Part shown: positions 33,800 to 43,576 of the stretch, one piece after another
Position numbering within the stretch: the stretch's first letter is position 1
Layout: each line of letters starts with the position of its first letter
DNA from: Trichopria drosophilae
Lineage: Eukaryota; Arthropoda; Insecta; Hymenoptera; Diapriidae
Assembly (NCBI GenBank): GCA_030407085.1
Contig: CM059582.1
Location: 66,525,501 to 66,589,500, forward strand
Length of the DNA: 64,000 nt
Direction: 5' to 3'
Translations under genes and position numbers: made by a program
The notes under the pieces: model-generated
Seen by the model: the letters and a program-made list of their open reading frames with translations, nothing else
Told to the model about the DNA's origin: nothing
The model's database searches: none

Positions 33800-33966
33800 T
33801 TTTCCCGAATCCAATTTCCCGAATGTCAAAAATTCCGAATATCCATATTCCCGAATTCCGTTTTCCCGAATTCCGTTTTCCCGAATGCCGTTTTCCCGAA
33901 TCCATATTCCCGAATATTGTTTTCCCGAATGGTCTTTATCCCGAATACCGTTTTCCCGAATGATCT
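33800..33966 (+). repeat. Short tandem repeats in the left MULE end
   Basis: TTCCCGAAT recurs every 10-20 bp. Such iterated ends are presumed transposase-binding arrays. They give nonsense frames rich in FPE/FSR. Confidence 0.85.
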
Positions 33967-34106
33967 TTTTTAGATTTAATTCTCGAGAAACAAACGAAGT
34001 ACAATACGAAGTGGTCTAACCTTCTCTCTGAACTTCGTTCGTAATTGTCATTTGCAACTGCATTTCATTTAAATTTTAAATTAAATTCATATATTTTACG
34101 GTCAAC

Positions 34107-34409
34107 ATGGCAGATAACGCTATAATACTTGGCACTAAGTTAGTCAACGACGGTCATATCTACCAGCGGTCAAGATGCCAAAATGGTAAAATTTACTGGG
34201 ACTGCATCAGACTGCGGAAGAGGGAATGCACAGCTCGTATAGTAACTGCTGATACTAAGCCCGGGGAAAGCGTTGTGATTGTTAAAGAATCGGTCCATCA
34301 GCATCCACCAAACCGAGAGGAATGTGGCGCGAAAATCGTGAAGGTGAGGTTAAAGAGAAGAGCTGAGGAACACCCGGATGCAACCACCTGCACAAATACT
34401 GCGTTCTGA
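34107..34409 (+). CDS. FLYWCH-type zinc finger, N-terminus of MULE transposase
   Basis: ATG 34107 opens MADNAIILGTKLVNDGHIYQ, then GKIYWDCIRLRKRECTAR and VHQHPPN: W-x-C, C and H-x-H in FLYWCH order, about residues 28-72. The fold binds DNA and in MULEs probably recognises the ends. The open frame continues to 34409 but shifts out of register after about residue 90 (expected continuation lies in another frame), so the C-terminal few residues are not original. Confidence 0.75.
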   Translation: MADNAIILGTKLVNDGHIYQRSRCQNGKIYWDCIRLRKRECTARIVTADTKPGESVVIVKESVHQHPPNREECGAKIVKVRLKRRAEEHPDATTCTNTAF

Positions 34410-34436
34410 GTTACCTCAGGTAAGAGAGGGAGTTTT

Positions 34437-35579
34437 GAGCCAGCTGCCAGAGCGTGAAAATTTAAAAAAGCAATGACACGAAGAAGGCTGAAAAGTTTAC
34501 CACCTAACCCTAAATCGATAGCAGACTTGCATGTTTTACCTGAGCGGTATCGAAATACTCTCGCTGGAGAAACATTGTTAATCCATGACTCCCAAGATAA
34601 CGAAGCATGAGTCCTCGTGTTTTCTACACGTCGAAATTTGGAGCTTTTATCACGAAGCGAGATTTGGTTTTTGGACGGAACCTTTAAAGTTTCACCAAAT
34701 ATTTTTACGCAGGTATTTGCCGTTCTTGGCTTCGTAAAAAAAAAAACCGTCCTGGGAATGCCTTGCATATACCCGGAGTAGCTGTACCACTAGTGTACGC
34801 GCTGCTCTCGTCAAAGGAATCATCACAGTACACTGCAGTTCTAAATGCAATCAAGGCCGTGGCTCGCGACAATTATCGCATAGAGTGTCAACCGCAGAAG
34901 ATTACGATGGATTTTGAATTATCAATTATTAATTCTTCTTCAGAAGTCTTTTCAGATGCAGTCATCTCCTGCTGCTTCTTCCACCTTGGGCAATCACTGT
35001 ATCGCCAAATTCAAAGTGAAGGACTGCAACAAGCGTATAATGACCCTCTCGATCGCGACCTGAGAACATATACGCACATGATATTGTACCTTGCTTTTGT
35101 GCCCACTGACGAAGTAAAGACTGCCTTTGAGTTGTTTCAAGATGAGTCGCCAGAAGAGCTGCTTCCTATTTTAGATTACTTCGGTGAAACGTACGTTATG
35201 GGGAGACCAGCACGAGGACGCAGAAGAGCCATTTTGCCTAGATATCCGATTCATACGTGGAATCATTACGAAGCTGCTTGTAATGGCACCAGCAAAACTA
35301 ACAACGTCAGCGGAGGGTGGCATAATAGGTTTTGCATACTTATCGGTAAACATCATCCGGATCTATACTCACTTTTGACTTAGATTCAAAAAGAGCAAGC
35401 AGATAGTGAAGTTGTTATTGCTGAATTAAGTTGAGGAAGAATAGTGAAAGCAGCACCGAAAAAAAGTGGGTCGAGATCCAAGCAAGAATGAAGAGTATCG
35501 CATTGAAATATGAAGAGTATAATAGCGAAAATCGAGTCTTAGACTACTTGCGTATATTAGGAAACTACATTACTCTATA
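34437..35579 (+). pseudogene. MULE transposase catalytic region
   Basis: Order of blocks: LSQLPERENLKKAM, SLPPNPKSIADLHVLP, a TGA at about 34608, WFLDGTFKVSPNIF (first catalytic Asp), a frameshift in the A-run near 34740, VPLVYALLSSKESSQY, KITMDFELSIINS (second Asp), CCFFHLGQSLYRQ, PIHTWNHYEA, NNVSGGWHNRF (acidic third position region), HHPDLYSLLT, TAG 35381, then KKKWVEIQARMK. This is the MULE DDE domain followed by the usual basic tail. Three disabling changes are seen. Confidence 0.85.
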
Positions 35580-35737
35580 ATTTTATATTTGCATTTACAA
35601 ATTTTATATTTACCTGTACTTTTTATACAGAATATATACTTGTAAACTAATGAAACAAGATTTATTTATTTTCGGGAACGGTATTCGGGAATATGGATAT
35701 TCGGGATTTTTGACATTCGGGAAAATGACCGGGAATC

Positions 35738-35745
35738 TCTATATC
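35738..35745 (+). repeat. Target-site duplication of the MULE, right copy
   Basis: TCTATATC, identical to 33780-33787. Confidence 0.7.
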
Positions 35746-35879
35746 TAATAAAAATGGAAAACGGCTGTGATAAATCAAAAGGTAAGTATTATTGATGTTC
35801 CTTATTTATGAACCGAATCGAATTAATAAAATAAACTAATTTTTTTCCTTTGACATAGCCATTACCATTCCTTTATTTT

Positions 35880-36201
35880 AATTATTTCCACAACCAACGT
35901 TTCGACCTACTTGTGAGGTCCTCCTCAGAGGCATCTATTTCAAATATATACATAAAATTACGTATATAATCGAACACTCTAATTCTGTAACGAAATTCCA
36001 TGTACTCTTAAAGTAAACATAACACACACTCTCATAGCATATTCATTGACATGCACCGCGTGAGTCTAGTGTCTCACAATTTTGATTCCACAATTTTACA
36101 TGTATTTAGGAACAGAGATACACTACACTCGTGCAGTGCCGATAAATGAATATGCCCTCACATACTTCCATACGTATATATGTTAACATTATAATATAAT
36201 A
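35880..36201. repeat. 322-bp direct repeat, left copy
   Basis: Matches 40624-40945 without gaps; I count two mismatches (near 36132 and 36155). On the minus strand it contains CTGAGGAGGACCT...AGGTCGAAACGTTGG, a hammerhead-core-like layout. It ends in an ATAATATAATA tail. Confidence 0.93.
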
Positions 36202-36290
36202 TAATACAAAAAACTGCCCAAACACCTCGAACCCTAGCCAGGAACACGCCTTCCTTCCTTACACTCCCTTATTGTCAAACACAGAGGATA

Positions 36291-36850
36291 CCAGTAAAGA
36301 TGAGGAAACAACACCTACACAAGAAAACAAAATAAACGGACAACGAAATAATATAGAGGAAACAATAGACCAAACTTGTAGAAACAAACGACCACATTCT
36401 GAAAATTAATCCATCATAACAGACCCGATAGAAAACATTGACGACCAAACGATTCAAAACAAAACAGGAATGGCAAGTACGAAAACAAATACGAACATAT
36501 CAAAAACAAAAAAGGCAAAACAAGACGCCGACAAACCAGTAGCATCACTTGACGAAATGCTCGCACCCATCAAAACGATTTTAGATGAACCAAATAAACC
36601 ATTAAATTACTTGCAGCTTAAAAGTTTTCTAGAAAAATGTTACGGATCATCAAATCCAACGGAAGTCGCGCAAGAATATTTACACGACATCGAAAAACTA
36701 GTCGCATTCATGAAAAACGCGCTCTACCCTCACCTCACAGAAAGGCGAATAAAACACAGATTCACTAGAATAACTAACAAATTAAAAAAAAATGTAAATA
36801 CCAACGAATCAAACCCTTGGGTGTCATCTGAAGATGAATCATCGATTTAA
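36291..36850 (+). pseudogene. I-type ORF1 remnant
   Basis: An upstream frame (EDTSKDEETTPTQEN...) ends at TAA near 36408; the main frame 36470-36850 encodes a Lys/Thr-rich start, LDEMLAPIKTILDEP and LNYLQLKSFLEKCYGSSNPT, ending SSEDESSI*. ORF1 of I elements encodes an RNA-binding protein, usually with CCHC knuckles; none is seen here, so the front part is missing or this is only the C-terminal region. Confidence 0.55.
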
Positions 36851-36905
36851 ACTCGAAGAAAAACAAGGTACCGGATTTAAATTAAAATAAATAACACCAC
36901 ACGAA

Positions 36906-37890
36906 ATGTTTAGCAATATTATACAGTGGAATACCAATGGACTTCGAGCACACTACGAACACCTCCAAAAACTACTATGCGATCAAGACCCAGACATCGT
37001 ATGCGTCCAAGAGACAAATTTTAAAGACAATACGAAAATCGATATAAAAAATTACGATGTCTTCTTTACAAAATCGCACCAATTGCAGGGCAGCCAGTGG
37101 AGGCGTTGCCATATATTGACACAACAGTATTCACTGTACGGAAATAAAGATAAACAGTAACCTGGAAGTCGTTGCTGTATCGGCACTACTGTCATCAAAA
37201 AATGTCGGTATATGTAACATATATGCACCAAACAGCCAAAACATACAAAAACAGGAAATAGGAAATATAATAATGCTATTACCCAAACCATTTGTTCTTG
37301 TGGGAGATTTTAATAGCCACAATATAATTTGAGGATCAAACACAACAGATTCAAGAGGACGAGATATTGAAGATATTATCGATAATCACAACCTAATACT
37401 CTTAAATACGACGAAACCTACACACTTCAACTCTGCAAATGGATCAACTAGTTCGATCGACCTCTCACTATGCAGTGCAAATATTGCTCAGTCCATCGAG
37501 TGGTCTGTTAGCTCCGATTTATACGATAGCGACCACTACCCAATTACCTTAAGCATAGAAAAACCACAAAACGACATACCGATTTTTGTACCTAGATGGA
37601 AGTTTAAAAAAGCTAACTGGGCACAATACCGCATAAATATAGAAAATAAAATCGACCTTCTGGAAAAACCAAACTACGAGAACTCAACAAAAATAAATGA
37701 ATTAATAGAACACTTTGAAAACTTAATAAATGAAGCAGCACGCGAATCAATCCCCATAACCACTGGCAATAAAGCAAAGAAATATCTCCCTTGGTGGAAC
37801 GAAGAATGTGAAAGAACGATACGAGAAACCAAACATGCATATAATGTCTACAAACGCCATAAAACAGAAGAAAACAAAATATTTTATAAT
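36906..37890 (+). pseudogene. I-type ORF2, endonuclease part
   Basis: It starts MFSNIIQWNTNGLRAH, then CVQET (catalytic Glu). A shift near 37085 leads to GGVAIY, TGA about 37118, VGDFNSHN, TGA about 37331, GSTSSIDLSL and SDHYPITL, the APE-type nuclease motifs that nick target DNA to prime reverse transcription. WWNEECERTIRETKHA marks the linker to RT. Confidence 0.82.
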
Positions 37891-39752
37891 ATGAAAAGAG
37901 CAATTTCGCGAAAAACTATCAAGCAAAGCAAAAGAGAATCATGGATGGAATACGTATCTACATTAAAAAGCAACACTTCCAGCAAAGAAATGTGGAATAA
38001 ACTCAAATCAATAAATGGAAACAAAACCAATTCAAGAATAACCGCCATGACAAAACTTGATAATACAATCACCTCTGACCCAAACGAAATTGCAAATATC
38101 CTTGCCAAAACAATCGCAAGAAATTCAAGTAACGAAAACATAGAACCAAAATGCCTAGAACACAAACATATTATGGATGAAGAACTTGAAAATTACACAG
38201 AAAATCAGTCAAACGAAACATTGTCAATTTTAAACAAAGAAATCGTTCTCAACGAATTCCAATCAATCCTAAAGAACTGCAACAACTCAAGCCCAGGGCC
38301 AGATGAAATTCCCAACATTTTAATTAAAAAACTACCAGAAAAAGCAATTCAGTACCTACTCGGAATTTTTAATTGCATCTGGATGAATAATGTATTCCCA
38401 AACAAATGGCACGAATCTATCGTCATTCCAATACCCAAACCAGGTAAAACCAAAACCCTACCGGAAAATTACCGACCTATTGCACTCACTTGCTGTATGT
38501 GCAAATTATTAGAAAAGATAATTAACAAAAGATTACGATGGTTCCTGGAAGAAAAAAAAATTATTTTTGCTAATCAGAATGGATTTAGACAGCATAGGTC
38601 TACAAGTGATTGCCACATACTTCTAGAATCGAGTATAGCACAGGCATTTGCAACCAATCAGCATCTCCTTGCGATATGTATTGATCTCGAAAAAGCCTAC
38701 GATATGCTGTGGCGAAGCCGAATTATAAAAATCTTGATGCAAATGAAAATAAACGGCAATATGGTAAAATTCATCATTAATTTTCTACAGAAGAGATTTA
38801 TTAGAGTACGAGTAAATGGTCACTTATCAGACAGAACGGAGGTAATAAACGGGGTACCACAAGGATCAGTGCTCACTGTTACCTTATTTCTTGTGGCAAT
38901 AAACGATATTACCAACCAAATTGTGTCTCCGGTAAAATTCACCATTTTTGCTGACGATATAACAATATTCACCGCAGGAAAAAATCAACACACAAGCCAA
39001 GAAATACTGCAAACCACTCTCAATAACCTCCAGAACGTCGCTGAAGAATCTGGATTCAAATTCTCAACAACAAAAACTACGGTGACTCTATTCGCAAGGA
39101 AAGAAAACAATCAACCTCAACCGAAGCTCTTCCTAAATAACCGACAACTAGAGACAATCGACCAGCCCAAAATTCTTGGATTAACCTTCGATAAGAAAAT
39201 GACTTGGAACCAACACATCAAAAATCTTAAAAGAGAATGCAACCGTAGGTTAAATATTCTGAAAATACTAAGTTCCATAAGTTGGGGTGCAGAATACCAA
39301 ATTCTAATAAATACATATAAAGCGCTGATCCGTTCAAAAATTGACTACGGTTCAATAGTTTATGACTCTGCTAAGCCACACTACTTAAACTCACTAGAAC
39401 CAATAAATAATACAGGAGCAAGACTGGCCCTTGGAGCACTAGCCCGATTGCTGCTATTCTCAGCGAAGCCAATATACCTCCTCTTCACATAAGAAGAATA
39501 CAACTAAGCCTCTCATACGCTGCCGCCATAGCATCTACGCCAAATAACCCAGTGTACCAATTTACCTTCTCAAACAAACATTCAGATACTTTTACTAAAA
39601 GACAAAATTTGCCGAAACCATTTTACAGCCGGGTAAGAAACTACTTGCAAAAAACAAATATGACTATACCTCCGATCTGGAAAAGAAGGCAGTACAAATA
39701 TCCACCGTGGACGTTAAACTTCCCACAGAAAATCGAACTCACCAATAATTAA
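37891..39752 (+). pseudogene. I-type ORF2, reverse transcriptase part
   Basis: A 533-codon open frame: NSSPGPDEIPN, IPIPKPGKTKTLPENYRPIA, GFRQHRSTSD, CIDLEKAYDML (motif A Asp), NGVPQGSVL, IFADDITIF (FADD catalytic pair at about residue 353), LGLTFDKKMTWNQHI. All RT motifs are intact. After GARLALGALA the frame is lost near 39440 and the continuation (RRIQLSLSYAAAIAS, NLPKPFYSRVRNYL) lies in another frame to TAA 39750. Confidence 0.88.
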
Positions 39753-39821
39753 AAAAAAAACGTACCCCAACACGTCATCAGAAATGACTTCCTGAACGCA
39801 GTAAACAACTATCCAGAATAT

Positions 39822-40562
39822 ATGTTGATTTATACTGATGGATCAAAACAAAAAGATGGGACCGGTTGCGCGGTAATCACGCCTGAAAAGGCACGTCTTT
39901 GCAAACTACCTGATGAATACACTATCTTTTCTAGCGAAACTTTTGCTATTCTAGAAGCAATCAGAGAAGTAGAAAAGTCAAACCATAAAAAATTCATAAT
40001 TTGCACCGATTCCAAAAGTGCTATTGAAGCGATGCAAAACATAAATGAAATGAATCCTATCATCCGAGAAATCATTGAAAAAAGTTTTGAAATTAAAAAC
40101 AGTAGCAATAAAGAAATCCTGATTTGTTGGAGCCCATCCCATGTAGGTATTGAAGGGAACGAAAACGCTGACGCTGCAGCTAAATCAGCAGCAAGTTCCA
40201 AAACAATAGAAGAAAAAATTCCTATATGTCTCGCAGAATTCAAAAGCAAAATAATAAAATCATGCCTGACACATTGGAACAATATGTGGAAAAATACGAT
40301 GCAAACCAGAATCCATCAAATCTGGAAAGACATTTTACAAAGGAGCCCTGCATTGGACCTGAGAAGGAAAGAACAAGTTGCAATCACCCGACTGAGGGTC
40401 GGGCATACCAACCTGACACACCGTCATATTATTACTAAAGAAGACCAGGAAAAGTGTGATACATGCCAAGTAATTAATTCAATTGAACACTTAATGAACT
40501 GCCCCAAATTTCAGCAATCAAGAGACCTACACGGGATCCTGAAAACATGCAAGAAATACTAA
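39822..40562 (+). pseudogene. I-type ORF2, RNase H and C-terminal Cys motif
   Basis: LIYTDGSKQKDGTGCAV, FSSETFAILEAI, ICTDSKSAIEAM and WSPSHVGIEGNENADAAAK give the D-E-D-D set of RNase H. The end has TRLRVGHTNLTHRHI and CDTCQVINSIEHLMNC, the C-x2-C-H-C tail of the I group. A last frameshift near 40545 precedes EILNDIGTLYKILIYL, which runs to the 322-bp repeat. It is separated from the RT frame by a stop at 39750. Confidence 0.88.
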
Positions 40563-40623
40563 ACGACATAGGGACATTATATAAAATATTAATATATCTG
40601 ATAGACATTGATATTATGAACAA

Positions 40624-40945
40624 AATTATTTCCACAACCAACGTTTCGACCTACTTGTGAGGTCCTCCTCAGAGGCATCTATTTCAAATATATACATAAA
40701 ATTACGTATATAATCGAACACTCTAATTCTGTAACGAAATTCCATGTACTCTTAAAGTAAACATAACACACACTCTCATAGCATATTCATTGACATGCAC
40801 CGCGTGAGTCTAGTGTCTCACAATTTTGATTCCACAATTTTACATGTATTTAGGAACAGAGATACACTGCACTCGTGCAGTGCCGATAAATGAATCTGCC
40901 CTCACATACTTCCATACGTATATATGTTAACATTATAATATAATA
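40624..40945. repeat. 322-bp direct repeat, right copy
   Basis: See 35880-36201. It follows the last codons of the I-type ORF2 and precedes the 3' side of the minus-strand Penelope-like gene. Confidence 0.93.
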
Positions 40946-41039
40946 ATATTCTTACAAAATTTTAGCAAATGTATGTATGTAATAAAAATCTGAACCATTA
41001 GTCGTCAAAATATTGTGAAAACTATACTTATTTTCTCCA

Positions 41040-42912
41040 TGCCAGTTCTAAAATTAATGCTACATTTTGATGTTGTTTAGAATACAGCATTTCTTTAATA
41101 TTTCTTTTCCTTCAATTTTGTTCGTTGTTCAAAATTTTAAATTCTGAAAATTTCAATTGAGGGTTCGTCTTTAACATGTATGCTTGACATTCTTTGCAAT
41201 CTACTTTGTAGATTATATTTAATCTTATTAATTTATTCACTTCATTAATTTTTGTTTGAAAGATAGTCTCTAAAGAATTAAACCGTTTGTTAATTATTGA
41301 TATGTTATACAGTTTAAAAATGTTTTTAATTCTATTATTAAATTTATTGATGTATGGAATAATTATAGACTTAGAGTAATCTTTTTCAATACTGTAACGG
41401 AAACGCTAAGTTTTGCTCCTTAAATCCTAAAATAACAGCATTCCGTTATGCCCTAAGCTCCGGCAACGGTAGTCCTGATTAGAATAACATATAGTTATAT
41501 ATCTAGGGAGTTTTTCAGGACTAGCGGGGTGGAGAGGCTCGGAGAGCTGGCAACGTCGCGACCCTACAGGTGTGCGGCATGGAAAAACCGGCGAGAAAGA
41601 ACAGACCTCTACAGCGTGCGGCGACAATCGGTTGTCCTAAACGCGAAAAATTCTTTTGTTGTATCCGGTTTTAGAGAATTCGGTGTGTGAGTGTATGAGT
41701 GACGGACAGACGTCCATATTCTCGAGGCGTCCAAAACCTACTAGGTAGACAGCCTATTCCGATAAATTGTATCCGGACCCAACAACTAGTGAGGCCCAAA
41801 GACGATATTAGTGTATTGGAGCGAGTCGTCACTTTTTATTTGTAAGTACCAGTATTCACTGTCCCCTTATCTCAGGTTACAATAAAATTTAGATCAACGC
41901 GATTGTTTCCGATCCATTATTCAATCTTACATTCCCTCCGTCTTCCTTCTCGCGTTTTTCCCAAATTGTGCTTCCTTCCAGGACAGCACTTTGTAACTGT
42001 CGGCGCGAGACCGACTTCTTTTGGAGTTGTACATATAGACGTCTAATTAAAATTAATACCGAATCTAAAAGACAGTTACAATACTATTATTTCCTTTTCT
42101 CCTCCATTCTAGTCGGTTCTTCAATATATTCAAGTCTCTTTTTTACCTTCTGTTCAATGAAATCATTCCAATAGCCATTTTTTATTAGAAATTTCTTAAT
42201 AAATTTTAAATTTTTTTGATGGAATTTTTCGTCAGCTAATAAAATAGCTTTATATACTAACATACTAATTATTGCAAGTTTCGTTGCTATTGAATATTTC
42301 GAGTTAAAATTTAAGCATCTTTCCGAACATGTTGGTTTTCGATACCACTGTAATTAAGATGTTATTTTGTTTTTATATTAAGAAATGGTAAAAGATTGTG
42401 TTCCTCCCTGTCATGAGTAAATTTTAATTCAGGTTGGTAACTATTAAATAACTCAAATAAAGTATCTATTTTATCCTTAGGATAAATTGTGAATATATCC
42501 TCCACATATCTTCTGTAAAGAATCGGTTTTACAGTCAACTTATTTATAATTTAATCATAATTAAATATGCTAAAGATAGGGATAAAGGAGACTCCATCGG
42601 TTGACCAATTTGTTGTTGATAGATCCTGTTGTTAAATATAAAAACCATAGATTTTAAAATTAAAGTTATCATTTGTATGATTTCTGAAGCTGGTATTTTA
42701 GTGTATTTTTTAATTTCTTCTTTTGTTTTTTCTAAACTTTCTGTAATTAAATTATGTGGAATGGTGGTAAATAAACTGAATTTATGTAGCAAATACTGTA
42801 TAAATTAGTTGAAAATAATAAGAATAGACCTAAAAATTCATGGCCGTTTGTAAAAGAGGTTAAAGGGTTCTATGTTAAAGCAGAGTATGATCTAATATCA
42901 TTAGATGTAGTC
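41040..42912 (-). pseudogene. Penelope-like element: RT and GIY-YIG region, broken
   Basis: Minus strand: SLFTTIPHNLITESL and IYQQQIGQPMESPLSLSLA (42792-42544), then YRRYVEDIFTIYPKDK (expected YVDD; the first Asp is Glu here), LKFTHDREEHNLLPFLN, WYRKPTCSERCLNFNSKYS and DFIEQKVKKR. After a solo LTR come SIEKDYSKSIIIPYINKFNN and LNIIYKVDCKECQAYM, the start of the GIY-YIG nuclease. The upstream RT segment (NSWPFVKEVKGFYVKAEYD, LISLDVV) sits on the plus strand at about 42813-42912, a local inversion. The family primes on chromosome ends or nicks. Confidence 0.82.
41393..42080 (+). mobile_element. Solo LTR inside the Penelope-like gene
   Basis: It starts TGTAACGG and ends CAGTTACA (matched TGTAAC/GTTACA), and is flanked on both sides by ATAC (41389-41392 and 42081-42084). 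Removing the 688 bp and one ATAC rejoins the Penelope coding sequence. AATAAA at about 41881 suggests plus orientation. No internal coding is left, so it arose by LTR-LTR recombination. Confidence 0.78.
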
Positions 42913-43408
42913 AGTAGCAATTCGAATTTACAATTCCAACTTTTAAAGCTGTCTCTTATTTTTTACAGAAAAATTGACCTCTGCTGGCGAGGAAAATGAT
43001 AAAAATGTTAGTACAAAGTTATATGCTTATACAAACTTATTATGTAATGATATTTTTCATGTTCAAAATTTTAACATAAACTAATTTGTAATAAGAAATA
43101 TATATAATTTTCTTAATAATATAATAATAGGTATATTGTGCATAATACATTGTGTATATAGATTGACGAAACTTATGGAATTGACGTTTTTAATTTACAA
43201 TATTGTACACCGAAAATAATGTTTGTTATAAATAAAGGAGAATAATAAATGCCCATTTGTCCTACTGACGTCAAAATTTTTACGTTCATATTACATATTT
43301 AAATGTATATATTTCATATACATATATTATAATATTATGTATTATAATTACAAAATTCTAACAGTGAACATGAAAACCATCATTTCAACAAGTTTCATCA
43401 ATCTATAT
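42913..43408. other. AT-rich flank of the next element
   Basis: No gene. A ~110-bp stretch (about 43225-43340, GGAGAATAATAAAT...) recurs in diverged form at 48250-48350 beyond the next element. Confidence 0.5.
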
Positions 43409-43576
43409 GGGTCGTTCTCCAAAAGTTGGAATTTTACGCGGCCCCTCGTGTTTACTGCATTTTATTTTTATAAACGAGCAATACCGGCTCGATAAGAACG
43501 TATATTTACGACTTAATATGTGCTTTAATATGTGCAAGTAATAATATTCTGATATGGATAGTTTTTCAATCGGAAA

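Larger units (their letters stand above)
33788..35737 (+). mobile_element. MULE (MuDR/Phantom-like) DNA transposon, 1.95 kb
   Basis: Ends: GGTACCCGGTCATTTTCCCG on the left, inverse GATTCCCGGTCATTTTCCCG on the right, flanked by the 8-bp duplication TCTATATC. The left end carries about ten iterations of a TTTTCCCGAATnCCG-type unit (33800-33965); the right end has three or four. Inside are a FLYWCH finger and a MULE transposase in the same order as autonomous insect MULEs. Stops and shifts make this copy inactive, but its borders are exact. Confidence 0.88.
36230..40623 (+). mobile_element. I-type non-LTR retrotransposon
   Basis: ORF1 remnant, then ORF2 with apurinic endonuclease, RT and RNase H, the layout of the I group. 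The 3' end of ORF2 meets the right 322-bp repeat directly. Several stops and shifts interrupt it, yet most blocks are easy to read, so it is fairly young. Confidence 0.85.

Noticed and set aside
34298..34768. 156-codon minus-strand frame
   Set aside because: Antisense of the MULE transposase.
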